A stretch of 64,000 nucleotides of DNA, taken from an uncultured Dialister sp. Lineage in GTDB: Bacteria > Bacillota > Negativicutes > Veillonellales > Dialisteraceae. This document shows positions 16,948-25,080 of this stretch, piece after piece. The notes beneath the pieces are model-generated. The model was not told the DNA's origin. It made no database searches and worked only from the letters and a program-made list of their open reading frames with translations. The position numbers and the translations under genes are program-made. The stretch lies in assembly GCA_900545365.1 (NCBI GenBank), contig UQYL01000005.1, forward strand, positions 19,095-83,094, in the 5' to 3' direction. How positions within the stretch are numbered: position 1 is the stretch's first letter; the number at the start of each line of letters is the position of its first letter.

Positions 16948-19599
16948 TCACAGCTGCGCCAGGAAATTCAGGCGTTCTTCCAGAGAAACGAGTTTTTCTT
17001 CCATTTCCGCGAGCTTGGCTTTTTCCTTCTCCACGACGGCCTGCGGCGCTTTCGCCAGGAAGCCTTCATTGGCAAGCTTGCCTTTCGTGCGGGCGATCTC
17101 CTTCTCCGCGGCGGCTTTATCTTTCAGGATGCGGGCCTTTTCTTTTTCCGCGTCGATCAGCCCTTTCAGCTCCAGGTAAATCTCCATGCCCGTCACGACG
17201 GAAGCCAGCGCATTTTCCGGCTTCGCCTCGTCCCTGCCCATGATCGTCAGTTCCGATACGTGGGCGAGCTTTTCAAAATACGCGCGGTGCGCGTCTACGG
17301 CCGCTTTCAGATCGTCCCTGGAAACGGCAATGCGGACGGTGCAGTCCTTATTGGGCTGCACGTGCGCTTCGGCGCGCATATTGCGGATGGCTTTCACGGC
17401 ATCCATGATGCGCTCCATCTGTTCCGCTTCTTTCGGGAACCGCAGCTCCGGATCCGCTTCCGGCCACTTCGCCCGCGCGAGGGTCTCCCCTTCGTGAGGC
17501 AGGTGCTGCCAGATATGTTCCGTAATGAAGGGCATGAACGGATGAAGCAGCGCCAGCATGCGGGTGAGCGTGTAGACCAGAACGTACTGCGTCACACGGC
17601 GGTCATCATTATGTTCTCCGTAAAGACGGGCTTTCGCGGTCTCGATATACCAGTCGCAGAAATTGCTCCACGCGAAATTGTAGATGCTGTCCGCCGCTTC
17701 GCCGAGCTCGAATTTATCAAGATTCTGAGAAACGTATTCTTCCGTCTGCGCGAGACGTTCCAATATCCACCGGTCGGCGAGGGTGTACTGTTCCTTCTTC
17801 GGCACGAAATTTTCATCATAATCGTCGAGATTCATGATGGTGAACTTCGCGGCGTTCCAGATCTTGTTCGCAAAGTTGCGGTTCCCTTCCACTCTTTCAT
17901 AGTAGAAGCGCATGTCGTTGCCCGGCGTATTTCCGGTGACCAGCGTAAAGCGCAGCGCGTCGGCGCCGTACTGTTTGATGACTTCCAGCGGATCGATGCC
18001 GTTGCCGAGGGACTTGGACATCTTCCGGCCCTGCGAATCGCGGACAAGACCGTGGATAAATACGTACTGGAAGGGGATCTCGTGCATGAATTCCATGGCC
18101 ATGAACATCATTCTCGCTACCCAGAAAAAGATGATGTCGTAGCCCGTAACGAGGACATTGGTGGGATACCACTTTTTCAGAAGATCCGTCTGTTCCGGCC
18201 AGCCCATGGTCGAGAAGGGCCAGAGTGCGGAAGAGAACCAGGTGTCGAGCACGTCCGGATCCTGATGGATGTGTTTGCTTCCGCAGTGCGGGCAGGTATC
18301 GATATCCGTACGGGAAACGATGGTCTTCCCGCAGTCGTCGCAGTACCACACGGGGATGCGGTGGCCCCACCAGAGCTGGCGGGAAATGCACCAGTCATGG
18401 ATATTTTCAAGCCACTGGATATACGTATTGGCAAAACGTTCGGGCACGAACTTCGTCTTTCCTTCTTTGACGGCTTCCATGGCCGGACCTGCGAGAGGCT
18501 TCATCTTGACGAACCACTGCTTTGTGGTCATCGGTTCCACCGTGGTATGGCAGCGGGAGCAGTGACCGACGGCGTGTTTCGTTTCTTCGATCTTCACGAG
18601 GAGGCCCATCTCTTTCAGGTCGGCGATGATCTGCTTTCTCGCTTCTTCCCGTCCCATGCCGTTGTACTTGCCTGCGTTTTCATTGAGCGTGCCGTCGAGA
18701 TTCATGATCATGATGGATTCGAGATGATGCCGCTCGCCCACCGCGAAGTCGTTCGGGTCGTGAGCGGGCGTGATCTTCACGCAGCCCGTGCCGTACTTGG
18801 GATCGACATACTCGTCGGCGATGACCGGGATCTCCCGGCCCATGGTCGGCAGGATGAGCGTCTTGCCGACGAGGTCTTTATATCTTTCATCTTCCGGATT
18901 GACGGCGACGGCCGTATCGCCGGGAATGGTCTCGGGACGGGTCGTGGCGATCTGCACATACCCTTCGCCTCCGGCAATGGGATAATTCACATAGTACAGA
19001 TGGCCCACTTCATCTTCGTGCTCTACTTCAATGTCAGAGAGCGCGGTCTGGCAGCGGGGGCACCAGTTCGTGATGCGGTTCCCCTGGTAAATCAGGCCTT
19101 TTTCATAGAGAGAGCAGAATACCTCCCGCACCGCGCGGGCGCATACCGGATCCATAGTGAAGCGTTCACGGCTCCAGTCGCAGGAAGAGCCGAGCTTGCG
19201 GATCTGGCGGCCGATGGTATTGCCGTATTTTTCTTTCCACTGCCATACGCGTTCCAGGAATTTCTCCCGGCCCAGATCGTATTTATTGAGGCCTTCCTCA
19301 GCGATCTGCTTTTCGACCTTGACCTGCGTGGCGATGCCGGCGTGATCCTTGCCGGGCAGCCAGAGCACATTGTATCCCTGCATGCGCTTGTAGCGGATGA
19401 GGATATCCTGCAGGGTGCCGTCAAGAGCGTGGCCCATGTGCAGCTGGCCGGTGACGTTCGGCGGCGGCAGCACGATGCTGAATCCTTCTTTCCCTTCTTC
19501 CGGCTCATCGTGGAACACGCCGTGGGTTTCCCAGAAATCATACCACTTCTCTTCGATCTGCGCGGGATCATAACTTCCCAGATTTTCGTACTCTTTCAT
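16948..19599 (-). CDS. valS: Valyl-tRNA synthetase
   Basis: Charges tRNA-Val, 883 aa. Class I features are PPPNVTGQLHMGHAL (about residue 44), GRKMSKSLGNGIDP (about 524) and the large CP1 editing insert between them. The C-terminal coiled-coil tRNA-binding arm (about 810-883, with many KEK/EKE repeats) is complete. The insert contains two Cys-rich zinc-like sites (CSRCH, CDDCG with CPHCG). The gene is controlled by a T-box leader immediately upstream. Start: ATG behind AAGGGAGTGG. Confidence 0.97.
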   Translation of the reverse strand: MKEYENLGSYDPAQIEEKWYDFWETHGVFHDEPEEGKEGFSIVLPPPNVTGQLHMGHALDGTLQDILIRYKRMQGYNVLWLPGKDHAGIATQVKVEKQIAEEGLNKYDLGREKFLERVWQWKEKYGNTIGRQIRKLGSSCDWSRERFTMDPVCARAVREVFCSLYEKGLIYQGNRITNWCPRCQTALSDIEVEHEDEVGHLYYVNYPIAGGEGYVQIATTRPETIPGDTAVAVNPEDERYKDLVGKTLILPTMGREIPVIADEYVDPKYGTGCVKITPAHDPNDFAVGERHHLESIMIMNLDGTLNENAGKYNGMGREEARKQIIADLKEMGLLVKIEETKHAVGHCSRCHTTVEPMTTKQWFVKMKPLAGPAMEAVKEGKTKFVPERFANTYIQWLENIHDWCISRQLWWGHRIPVWYCDDCGKTIVSRTDIDTCPHCGSKHIHQDPDVLDTWFSSALWPFSTMGWPEQTDLLKKWYPTNVLVTGYDIIFFWVARMMFMAMEFMHEIPFQYVFIHGLVRDSQGRKMSKSLGNGIDPLEVIKQYGADALRFTLVTGNTPGNDMRFYYERVEGNRNFANKIWNAAKFTIMNLDDYDENFVPKKEQYTLADRWILERLAQTEEYVSQNLDKFELGEAADSIYNFAWSNFCDWYIETAKARLYGEHNDDRRVTQYVLVYTLTRMLALLHPFMPFITEHIWQHLPHEGETLARAKWPEADPELRFPKEAEQMERIMDAVKAIRNMRAEAHVQPNKDCTVRIAVSRDDLKAAVDAHRAYFEKLAHVSELTIMGRDEAKPENALASVVTGMEIYLELKGLIDAEKEKARILKDKAAAEKEIARTKGKLANEGFLAKAPQAVVEKEKAKLAEMEEKLVSLEERLNFLAQL

Positions 19600-19653
19600 T
19601 CTTCCACTCCCTTATTAAAATCACAGCGCCTGCCGGCGGCATCCTTCAGAAAA

Positions 19654-19685
19654 TAAAAAAATCTTTCATCCCATAGGACGAAAGA
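19654..19685 (-). terminator. valS T-box terminator
   Basis: Stem TCTTTCGTCC with GGATGAAAGA, 4-base loop and seven T on the minus strand. The CGTCC arm is the one that competes for the T-box antiterminator. Confidence 0.9.
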
Positions 19686-19875
19686 CATTTCCGCGGTACC
19701 ACCTAATTAACTGGCCTCAGCCAGCCGCTCATGCGCGGTTAACGCCCGCCTGCGGAGCAGCTCTCGCTGCCGGCTCCGGGGTGACCTGCCGTTTCATTTC
19801 CGCCGCTCTCCCAGCCACGGAGCGGCTCTCTTCGGGAAAATCCTTCGGCTTCTTCCCATCAACGCTTTTATATAT
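19654..19875 (-). promoter_or_regulatory. T-box riboswitch of valS
   Basis: A leader of about 220 bases before valS. The T-box core AGGTGGTACCGCGG lies at about 19691-19704 on the minus strand, followed by the terminator. The bulge reads UGGU, which would pair with the ACCA end of a tRNA with an A discriminator, as tRNA-Val has. A GUC valine codon followed by A at 19783-19785 is a candidate specifier. The specifier is inferred from position, not from a computed fold. Confidence 0.9.
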
Positions 19876-19880
19876 CCAGT

Positions 19881-19909
19881 ATCATATCAGCATCTTTTAT
19901 TTTTTGCAA
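19881..19909 (-). promoter_or_regulatory. valS promoter
   Basis: Minus strand TTGCAA (19904-19909), 17-bp spacer, TATGAT (19881-19886). It places transcription start at the 5' edge of the T-box leader. Confidence 0.8.
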
Positions 19910-19930
19910 GAAAGCCCTGCGGAAGGCATC

Positions 19931-19957
19931 AAAAAAGCCCCGGATGACCGGAGCTTT
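19931..19957 (-). terminator. Terminator of the nhaC-type gene
   Basis: A 10-bp stem with one mismatch (19934-19943 with 19948-19957), 4-base loop and six T on the minus strand. It lies between the antiporter gene and the valS promoter. Confidence 0.85.
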
Positions 19958-19968
19958 CCAAAAGACCG

Positions 19969-21480
19969 TTACTCTTCGCCGCCGCTGCTTCTCGCGAATT
20001 TCGTCATTCCCAGGAAGCCGATGAGCAGGCACGCAAAGCCGGTGCCTGTGCCAAGCCAGCCGTTTTCCGTGACGCCCGCCACGATGTAGCCCGCAGCGCA
20101 GCAGACGGATACGACGATGACATAAGGGATCTGCGTGCTCACATGATCGATGTGATGGCACTGCGCGCCTGCGGAAGCGAGGATCGTCGTATCGGAGATC
20201 GGCGATACGTGGTCGCCGCCGACCGCGCCGGCCAGCACCGCCGCCACGGTGATGACGAGGAGCTGGTAATCCGCTGCGGGATCCACCACGGAGAGGACGA
20301 TCGGGATGAGGATGCCGAAGGTGCCCCAGGACGTGCCCGTCGCGAAGCCGAGGCCGAGCGCGACGCCGAAGAAGAGCACCGGCAGCAGCATGGCGATCTG
20401 CGCGTTGCCGCTGACGACGCTGCCCACATAGCCGCCGATATTGAGATATTCCGCGCCGCACACGCCGGACAGCGTCCACGCCAGGCAGAGGATGAAGATC
20501 GCCGACGTCATGTCCACGAAGCCGGCGGACAGGCATTTGCAGAATTCAGGGAATGTGAGAACGCCTCTCGGAATATAGAAGAGGAAGGTAAAGATCAGCG
20601 CGATGAAGGAACCGAGCACGAGGCCGCGCGCCGCCTCACAGTTAGCGAAAGCTTCCTGAATGCCCGCGCCTTCCTGAATGCCGCCCGTATAGAGCAGGCC
20701 GTAAATGCAGCAGGTGATGAGAACGAAAAGAGGCAGGACGAGATCGATGATCTTGCCGTTTCCCCCCGCATTCATGGACGCCTGCTGATCCTTGTATTCC
20801 TCGGCAATGAGCAGCTGGCCGTGGCTCTTGATCTCATAATCGGCCATGGTAAAGTAATCCCGGCCTTTCCAGATGAGAAGGAGCATGAACGTGATGGTGA
20901 GCCACGCGTAAATATTGAATGGGATCGTCTGCAGAAACAGGCTGAATCCGTCGATGCCGGAATTTTCCGGGAGGGACGATGTGACCGCCGCCGCCCAGCT
21001 CGATACAGGGGCGATGATGCAGATCGGCGCCGCCGTCGCGTCGATGAGGTACGCCAGCTTCGCGCGGGTAATCTTGAATTTATCCGTCACCGGGCGCATG
21101 ACCGTGCCCACCGTCAGGCAGTTAAAATAATCGTCGATGAAAATGAGCACGCCCAGAATGACCGTGACGGAAAGGGCGCTCCGTTTTCCCTTGATCGCTC
21201 TCGCAGCCCACTCTCCGTAGGCTCTGGCCGCGCCGGACCGGGCGATGGCCTCCACGATGATCCCGAGAAGGACGAGGAACACCAGAATGTGCACGTTATC
21301 GCCCACTTTGTCGGACATGATGCCGAACATGGTATCCACGGATTTCAGGAAATCAAATTCGCAGTACATGAAAGCGCCCACGAAAATGCCGATGCCCAGG
21401 GACATGTAAACTTCCTTGCTGATCAGCGCCAGCGCGATGGTAATGATAGGCGGTACGAGCGACCAAGCGGTCTCTGCCAA
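19969..21480 (-). CDS. Na+/H+ antiporter NhaC-family protein
   Basis: Inner-membrane antiporter-like protein of the NhaC superfamily, 503 aa, with about 12 hydrophobic helices. Conserved-looking stretches are FIDDYFNCLTVGTVMRPVTDKFK (split by a helix, about residues 112-135), GTSWGTFGILIPIV (about 395) and GDHVSPISDTTILASAGA (about 430), all characteristic of NhaC/arginine-ornithine-type antiporters. The start is a TTG at 21480 with GGAAAGGA 9 bases upstream; no ATG fits. The substrate may be Na+ or an amino acid and is not decided by sequence. It is a single gene with its own promoter and terminator. Confidence 0.82.
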   Translation of the reverse strand: MAETAWSLVPPIITIALALISKEVYMSLGIGIFVGAFMYCEFDFLKSVDTMFGIMSDKVGDNVHILVFLVLLGIIVEAIARSGAARAYGEWAARAIKGKRSALSVTVILGVLIFIDDYFNCLTVGTVMRPVTDKFKITRAKLAYLIDATAAPICIIAPVSSWAAAVTSSLPENSGIDGFSLFLQTIPFNIYAWLTITFMLLLIWKGRDYFTMADYEIKSHGQLLIAEEYKDQQASMNAGGNGKIIDLVLPLFVLITCCIYGLLYTGGIQEGAGIQEAFANCEAARGLVLGSFIALIFTFLFYIPRGVLTFPEFCKCLSAGFVDMTSAIFILCLAWTLSGVCGAEYLNIGGYVGSVVSGNAQIAMLLPVLFFGVALGLGFATGTSWGTFGILIPIVLSVVDPAADYQLLVITVAAVLAGAVGGDHVSPISDTTILASAGAQCHHIDHVSTQIPYVIVVSVCCAAGYIVAGVTENGWLGTGTGFACLLIGFLGMTKFARSSGGEE

Positions 21481-21553
21481 AAGAATCAGTCCTTTCCTGT
21501 CGGCTGCTGCGGCGTCGCCGCCTATTAAGCAGTCAAATTATCATATGGAAGTA

Positions 21554-21583
21554 ATTATATATACCGCCCCGCGGCAATGTCAA
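21554..21583 (-). promoter_or_regulatory. Promoter of the nhaC-type gene
   Basis: Minus strand TTGACA (21578-21583), 18-bp spacer, TATAAT (21554-21559). Confidence 0.75.
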
Positions 21584-21586
21584 CAT

Positions 21587-21642
21587 AAAAAGAAAGCAGA
21601 GCGCCCCGCAGAAATTGTTATGGCTGACTCTGCTTTCTTTTT
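21587..21642 (-). terminator. Terminator of the cupin-phosphatase operon
   Basis: A 15-bp perfect stem (21587-21601 with 21628-21642) with a 26-base loop and T run on the minus strand, after the phosphatase gene. Confidence 0.85.
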
Positions 21643-21659
21643 CCCTTTTTTATTTTCTT

Positions 21660-22931
21660 TTATTTTCTGAGCACCGCTTCGTCGATCTGTGTGCCGTCAT
21701 TCAGGAAGGCCCGGAAGATGAGCGTGTCTTCTTCCGCTTCCATGGTCATGAAATTATCCGTTTCCGGCTGCGCCGCCACCGTCACATCCAGGGCGTGATC
21801 CGTCCAGAGATTCGGATACCGCACGTCGCCCGCCACGCCGGAAAGAATGTAGAGAGGCCCCTTCTCGTCTCTCCGGAAATCATAGATGTGCCCGCGGTTC
21901 CGGTAAGTATGGAGATGCGCGGAAATGACCGCGTCCGCGCCGAGCCTGTCGAAAAGCGGCATAAAAGCCTCCCCTTCCGGAGAGAATCCTTCTTTTCTCT
22001 CCGGCCGCCCGGCGATGCGGTACTGCAGCGGATCTTTGTGCATGAGCACGACCTTCCATTTTTTATCGGTCTTTCTCATGTCCTCCTCGAGCCAGGCCCG
22101 CTGCTTCTCCAGCAGATCCGGATGCTCTTCCGCCAGCTCCTGCATCTGCGTATTCACCACGGAGAAATGGACAGGTCCCCAGTCGAAGGAGTAATAAAGC
22201 CCTTCTGCTCCGGGCACGCCGTTATCGGGAAGAGAGAAATGCGCCAGGTACCGTTCCGGCGGCGCGAGCTTCCAGTCGAGAGAATAGGCTTCATGATTGC
22301 CCATGACCGGCGCGGCGGGCATTCTGTCCAGGAGCGGCGCCGATGCCCGCAACCATGCCTGCCACTGCCGCTCGTCCTGCCCGTTGTCCACCAGGTCACC
22401 CATGCTGATGAAAAACTCCGCGTCCGGCTCTTTCGCCAGCCCCGCTTTGGCCGTTGCCGCCCACACGTCATAATCCGCGCTCTGACTGTCGGGGAAAATG
22501 AGCGCGCTGAACGGGCCGCCGCCGTCCGTTTTCAGCGGGTGCCACCGGCTGATGCTGTCTCCCGCGCGGAGCCGGTATTCATAGGTGCGGCCCGGCGCGA
22601 GGCCCGTCAGCCGCGCGGTGTAGATATACCGGTCGGGCTGTCCTTGATTCCCCTTCAGGAGCGAAAAAACCGCCGGGACGGAGCCCTGTGCTCCGCCGCT
22701 TTCCCTCCATTCCACGGCGATCTCCCGCTGCTCCGGCAGCTGCCACATGATGGTGCGCCCGTGTGCGTTATCCTCTTCGACGATCTGCCGGAGCGCCTCC
22801 GGCGCGAGAGAGACCGCCAGGCCTTCATCCTCCGCGCCTTTCGCCGCGCCGCACCCCGCCAGGACGGCCGCTGCCAGAAGTCCCGATGCCAGCGCGAGCC
22901 CCCGCGCCCACCGCTTCGCCTTCTTCATCAT
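21660..22931 (-). CDS. Metallophosphoesterase lipoprotein, purple-acid-phosphatase type
   Basis: Predicted exported phosphatase, 423 aa from the ATG at 22931 (overlaps the flavodoxin stop; AAGGAGG just upstream). A signal peptide ends in a lipobox (VLAGC, about residue 25). A fibronectin-like N-domain (about 60-140) precedes the calcineurin-like fold: FPDSQ, SMGDLVDNG, MGNHE, LMHKDP and SAHLHTY give the dimetal ligands in order. It is the last gene of the MerR-facing operon. The physiological substrate is unknown; a phosphomonoester in the periplasm is a reasonable guess. Confidence 0.82.
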   Translation of the reverse strand: MMKKAKRWARGLALASGLLAAAVLAGCGAAKGAEDEGLAVSLAPEALRQIVEEDNAHGRTIMWQLPEQREIAVEWRESGGAQGSVPAVFSLLKGNQGQPDRYIYTARLTGLAPGRTYEYRLRAGDSISRWHPLKTDGGGPFSALIFPDSQSADYDVWAATAKAGLAKEPDAEFFISMGDLVDNGQDERQWQAWLRASAPLLDRMPAAPVMGNHEAYSLDWKLAPPERYLAHFSLPDNGVPGAEGLYYSFDWGPVHFSVVNTQMQELAEEHPDLLEKQRAWLEEDMRKTDKKWKVVLMHKDPLQYRIAGRPERKEGFSPEGEAFMPLFDRLGADAVISAHLHTYRNRGHIYDFRRDEKGPLYILSGVAGDVRYPNLWTDHALDVTVAAQPETDNFMTMEAEEDTLIFRAFLNDGTQIDEAVLRK

Positions 22932-23440
22932 TTTCCCTCCTTCTGCCGCAGCCATTTTCTTTTCGCCGCTTCCGCGCAGGCTTTCGCCCAGGAACGGACC
23001 GTATCCTCCCCGGCCATCATCTCATCTTTGCGGAAATAGATATGCATTCCGTTCTCCATATTCCCCGTGCAAAGCGCTTTCATATCCTGAAAAGAATCTT
23101 TCGGCGAGCCGCCGCTCGTCAGAAAAGGACAGACCGTCTTCCCCGCAAGATCCGCCCGGTCAAGAAAACTTTTCACCGCCGGAGCCGCCGTAAACCACCA
23201 GACCGGCGAGCCGAGGAAGATCACGTCATACTCCGCCGGATCGACGCCGAGCGGCTCGATCTCCGGCCTGACGCCGCGCATTTTTTCCAATCCGCCGCGG
23301 ATGACGGTCATCCAGTATGAGCCGGTATAGCCCTTTTTCACGCGGATCTCCGCGAGATCGCCGCCGGCCGCCTCCTGAATGAGCCGGGCGACTTTCTCCG
23401 TATGACCGCTCTTTGAAAAATAAACTGTCAGTACTTTCAT
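22928..23440 (-). CDS. Flavodoxin family protein
   Basis: FMN-binding electron carrier or flavodoxin-like oxidoreductase, 170 aa. The phosphate-binding loop YFSKSGHTEKVA lies at about residues 6-17, FLGSPVWWFTAAP (about 82-94) contributes to the FMN site, and SGGSPKDSF follows (about 118). It is longer than small flavodoxins and resembles the NADPH-quinone-reductase-like flavodoxins found next to cupin and MerR genes. The start is set at the ATG at 23440; the longer frame overlaps the upstream gene and does not look like flavodoxin. ATGA overlap with the phosphatase. Confidence 0.82.
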   Translation of the reverse strand: MKVLTVYFSKSGHTEKVARLIQEAAGGDLAEIRVKKGYTGSYWMTVIRGGLEKMRGVRPEIEPLGVDPAEYDVIFLGSPVWWFTAAPAVKSFLDRADLAGKTVCPFLTSGGSPKDSFQDMKALCTGNMENGMHIYFRKDEMMAGEDTVRSWAKACAEAAKRKWLRQKEGK

Positions 23441-23516
23441 CTCTTCTCTCATCCTCTCCGCTCCGGCAAAGAAAGACACGGGCATCCTGTCCGCCCGTGT
23501 CTCCTGATCTTCCGCT

Positions 23517-23966
23517 TTATTCCTGCTCGTATACCTCTTTCGCCATGCGGAGCGCGGGCCATGCTTTCGGCCACCCCGCATAAAAAGCGACATGAGTGAG
23601 CGCTTCCGCGATCTCTTCACGGGTCACGCCGTTCTTTTTCGCCTCGCCGATATGATACTTGAGCGAGCTGTCCGTGATGCCGCTCGCCACGAGAGCCGTC
23701 ACGGTGATGAGGCTTCTGTCGCGAAGCGACAGCTTGTCCGTCCGGGACCACACCTCTCCGAAAAGCACATCGTCATTGAGCTCCGCAAATTTCGGAGCGA
23801 ATTCGCTCATCGCGTCTCTTCCCGCGGTCTGCACGATCTTCGTCGGCGCTGCCGTTACTTTTGTCGGATCCATCATCATTTCTCCCTTCCTATCCGCCGC
23901 CTGCGCCGAGACGCTGCCGAAGATGACGGCAGCCAGAGCCGCTGCGGCGATCCATGTCTTTTTCAT
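23517..23966 (-). CDS. Exported carboxymuconolactone decarboxylase-family protein
   Basis: 149 aa. Residues 1-23 are a clear signal peptide (KKTW then a run of Ala/Val, cleavage after AQA). The rest is a carboxymuconolactone decarboxylase/AhpD-like helical domain: LSLRDRSLITVTALVASG (about 78-95), KYHIGEAKKNGVTREEIAEAL (split, about 102-122) and HVAFYAGWPKAWPAL. The usual CxxC peroxidase pair of AhpD is absent; the H near residue 104 and HVAFYAGWP match the gamma-CMD type. Export of this fold is uncommon. It is the second gene of the MerR-facing operon; the function is unknown. Confidence 0.8.
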   Translation of the reverse strand: MKKTWIAAAALAAVIFGSVSAQAADRKGEMMMDPTKVTAAPTKIVQTAGRDAMSEFAPKFAELNDDVLFGEVWSRTDKLSLRDRSLITVTALVASGITDSSLKYHIGEAKKNGVTREEIAEALTHVAFYAGWPKAWPALRMAKEVYEQE

Positions 23967-23992
23967 TGCTCTTTTCCTTTCTTCATCCGCTG

Positions 23993-24403
23993 CTATTTCA
24001 GCTTCCCGTATTCTTCATCCGATACGGGCTCGCACCATTCATTGGACGCGCCTTCCGCGGGTACTTCGATCGCAATATGGCTGAACCAGCTGTCCGGCGC
24101 CGCGCCGTGCCAGTGCTTCACTTCCGGCGGAATATCCACCACGTCGCCCGGATGAAGTTCTCTCGCTTTTTCGCCCCACGCCTGATAATATCCCCGGCCG
24201 CCCGTCACGAGCAGGATCTGCCCGCCTTTGTGATGGATGTGCCAGTGGTTCCGGCAGCCGGGCTCAAACGTCACATTGGCCACGCTCACTTTGCCGGAAA
24301 CGAGGCGCGCCAGGTAGCTCTGCCCGTCGAAATACTGTCCGTAGGGATTCTTTTCCCCTGCGGGGAATGCGGATACACGCTGCAATTCTTCTTCTTTCGT
24401 CAT
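23993..24403 (-). CDS. Small cupin-domain protein
   Basis: 136 aa, single cupin barrel. The metal-site residues are visible in NHWHIHHKGGQIL (first cupin motif, about residues 53-65) and PGDVVDIPPEVKHWHGA (second motif, about 90-106). Similar cupins are annotated as quercetin-dioxygenase-like or carboxymuconolactone-linked proteins, usually of unknown substrate. The start is ATG at 24403 after AAAGGAGGT; an upstream extension in the same frame has no ribosome site. First gene of the operon, divergent from merR. Confidence 0.85.
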   Translation of the reverse strand: MTKEEELQRVSAFPAGEKNPYGQYFDGQSYLARLVSGKVSVANVTFEPGCRNHWHIHHKGGQILLVTGGRGYYQAWGEKARELHPGDVVDIPPEVKHWHGAAPDSWFSHIAIEVPAEGASNEWCEPVSDEEYGKLK

Positions 24404-24510
24404 ATCAGGGACCTCCTTTGCTGTCTTTACTGTAAAACAATTCCCGCCTGACCGCCAATACCTGCTTCTAATACCCAATTATGCGGGACAGGCATATGTC
24501 TTCCCTTTCA

Positions 24511-24539
24511 TTGACTTCCCTCAAATCTGTTCTTATAAT
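24511..24539 (+). promoter_or_regulatory. merR-family gene promoter
   Basis: TTGACT (24511-24516), 17-bp spacer, TATAAT (24534-24539). Its -10 overlaps that of the divergent cupin promoter, and the operator dyad lies just downstream, so the regulator probably also represses itself. Confidence 0.8.
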
Positions 24540-24565
24540 AAAAGTTGAAGTAAACTTTATGTCAA
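24535..24565 (-). promoter_or_regulatory. MerR-type promoter with 19-bp spacer and operator dyad
   Basis: Minus strand TTGACA (24560-24565), 19-bp spacer, TATTAT (24535-24540). Inside the spacer is a perfect 6-6-6 inverted repeat, AAAGTT and AACTTT (24541-24558). An over-long spacer with a centred dyad is the hallmark of promoters activated by MerR-family proteins through DNA untwisting. Confidence 0.85.
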
Positions 24566-24580
24566 GAAAAGGAGAACATC

Positions 24581-25036
24581 ATGACATACAGCATCAGTGA
24601 AGCGGCGGAGATCCTCGGCGTCGCGCCGTCTACGCTCCGCTATTATGACAAGGAAGGGCTGCTGCCTTTCGTTTCCAGGACGCCCTCCGGCGCGCGGCAG
24701 TTCACCGATAAGGATTTCCCCTATCTCCGCCTGATCCAGTGCCTGAAAAAAACAGGACTTCCCATCCGGATGATCCGGGAATTTATCGATCTCCCCGCCG
24801 ACGGAAAAGAGACGGCGGAAAAACGCCTGGATATCCTGATCCGCCAGCAGGAACTGCTCCGGGAAAAAATGGAGGAGATCCGGGACATGATGAATGTGGT
24901 GGAGTACAAACTCTGGTTCTACCGGATCGCGCGGGATGAAGGCATGGAAGCGGCGGAGCGCGCCGCCCAAAGCGGCCGGCTCCCGGAAAAGCTCCGCGCC
25001 GGACGGGAGCAGATCTGCCGCCCCGTAAAAAAATGA
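24581..25036 (+). CDS. MerR-family transcriptional regulator
   Basis: 151 aa. N-terminal winged HTH (YSISEAAEILGVAPSTLRYYDKEGLL read in two parts, residues 3-28), a second wing helix around FTDKDFPYLRLIQCLKKTG, then the long dimerisation coiled coil (about 75-115). There is no cysteine cluster for metal binding in the C-terminus; one Cys lies late (ICRP). This fits the AdhR/NmlR-like aldehyde- or electrophile-sensing branch better than metal sensors, but the inducer is unknown. ATG behind AAAGGAGAAC. Divergent from the four-gene cupin operon that it likely activates. Confidence 0.9.
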   Translation: MTYSISEAAEILGVAPSTLRYYDKEGLLPFVSRTPSGARQFTDKDFPYLRLIQCLKKTGLPIRMIREFIDLPADGKETAEKRLDILIRQQELLREKMEEIRDMMNVVEYKLWFYRIARDEGMEAAERAAQSGRLPEKLRAGREQICRPVKK

Positions 25037-25040
25037 CAGC

Positions 25041-25080
25041 AAAAAAGAGTCCGCAGCCTGTGGCTGTGAACTCTTTTTTT
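25041..25080. terminator. Bidirectional terminator, merR and response regulator
   Basis: Stem AAAAAAGAGT with ACTCTTTTTTT plus an inner GCAGCC/GGCTGT pairing. T runs occur in both directions; on the minus strand it overlaps the response regulator stop codon. Confidence 0.88.
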
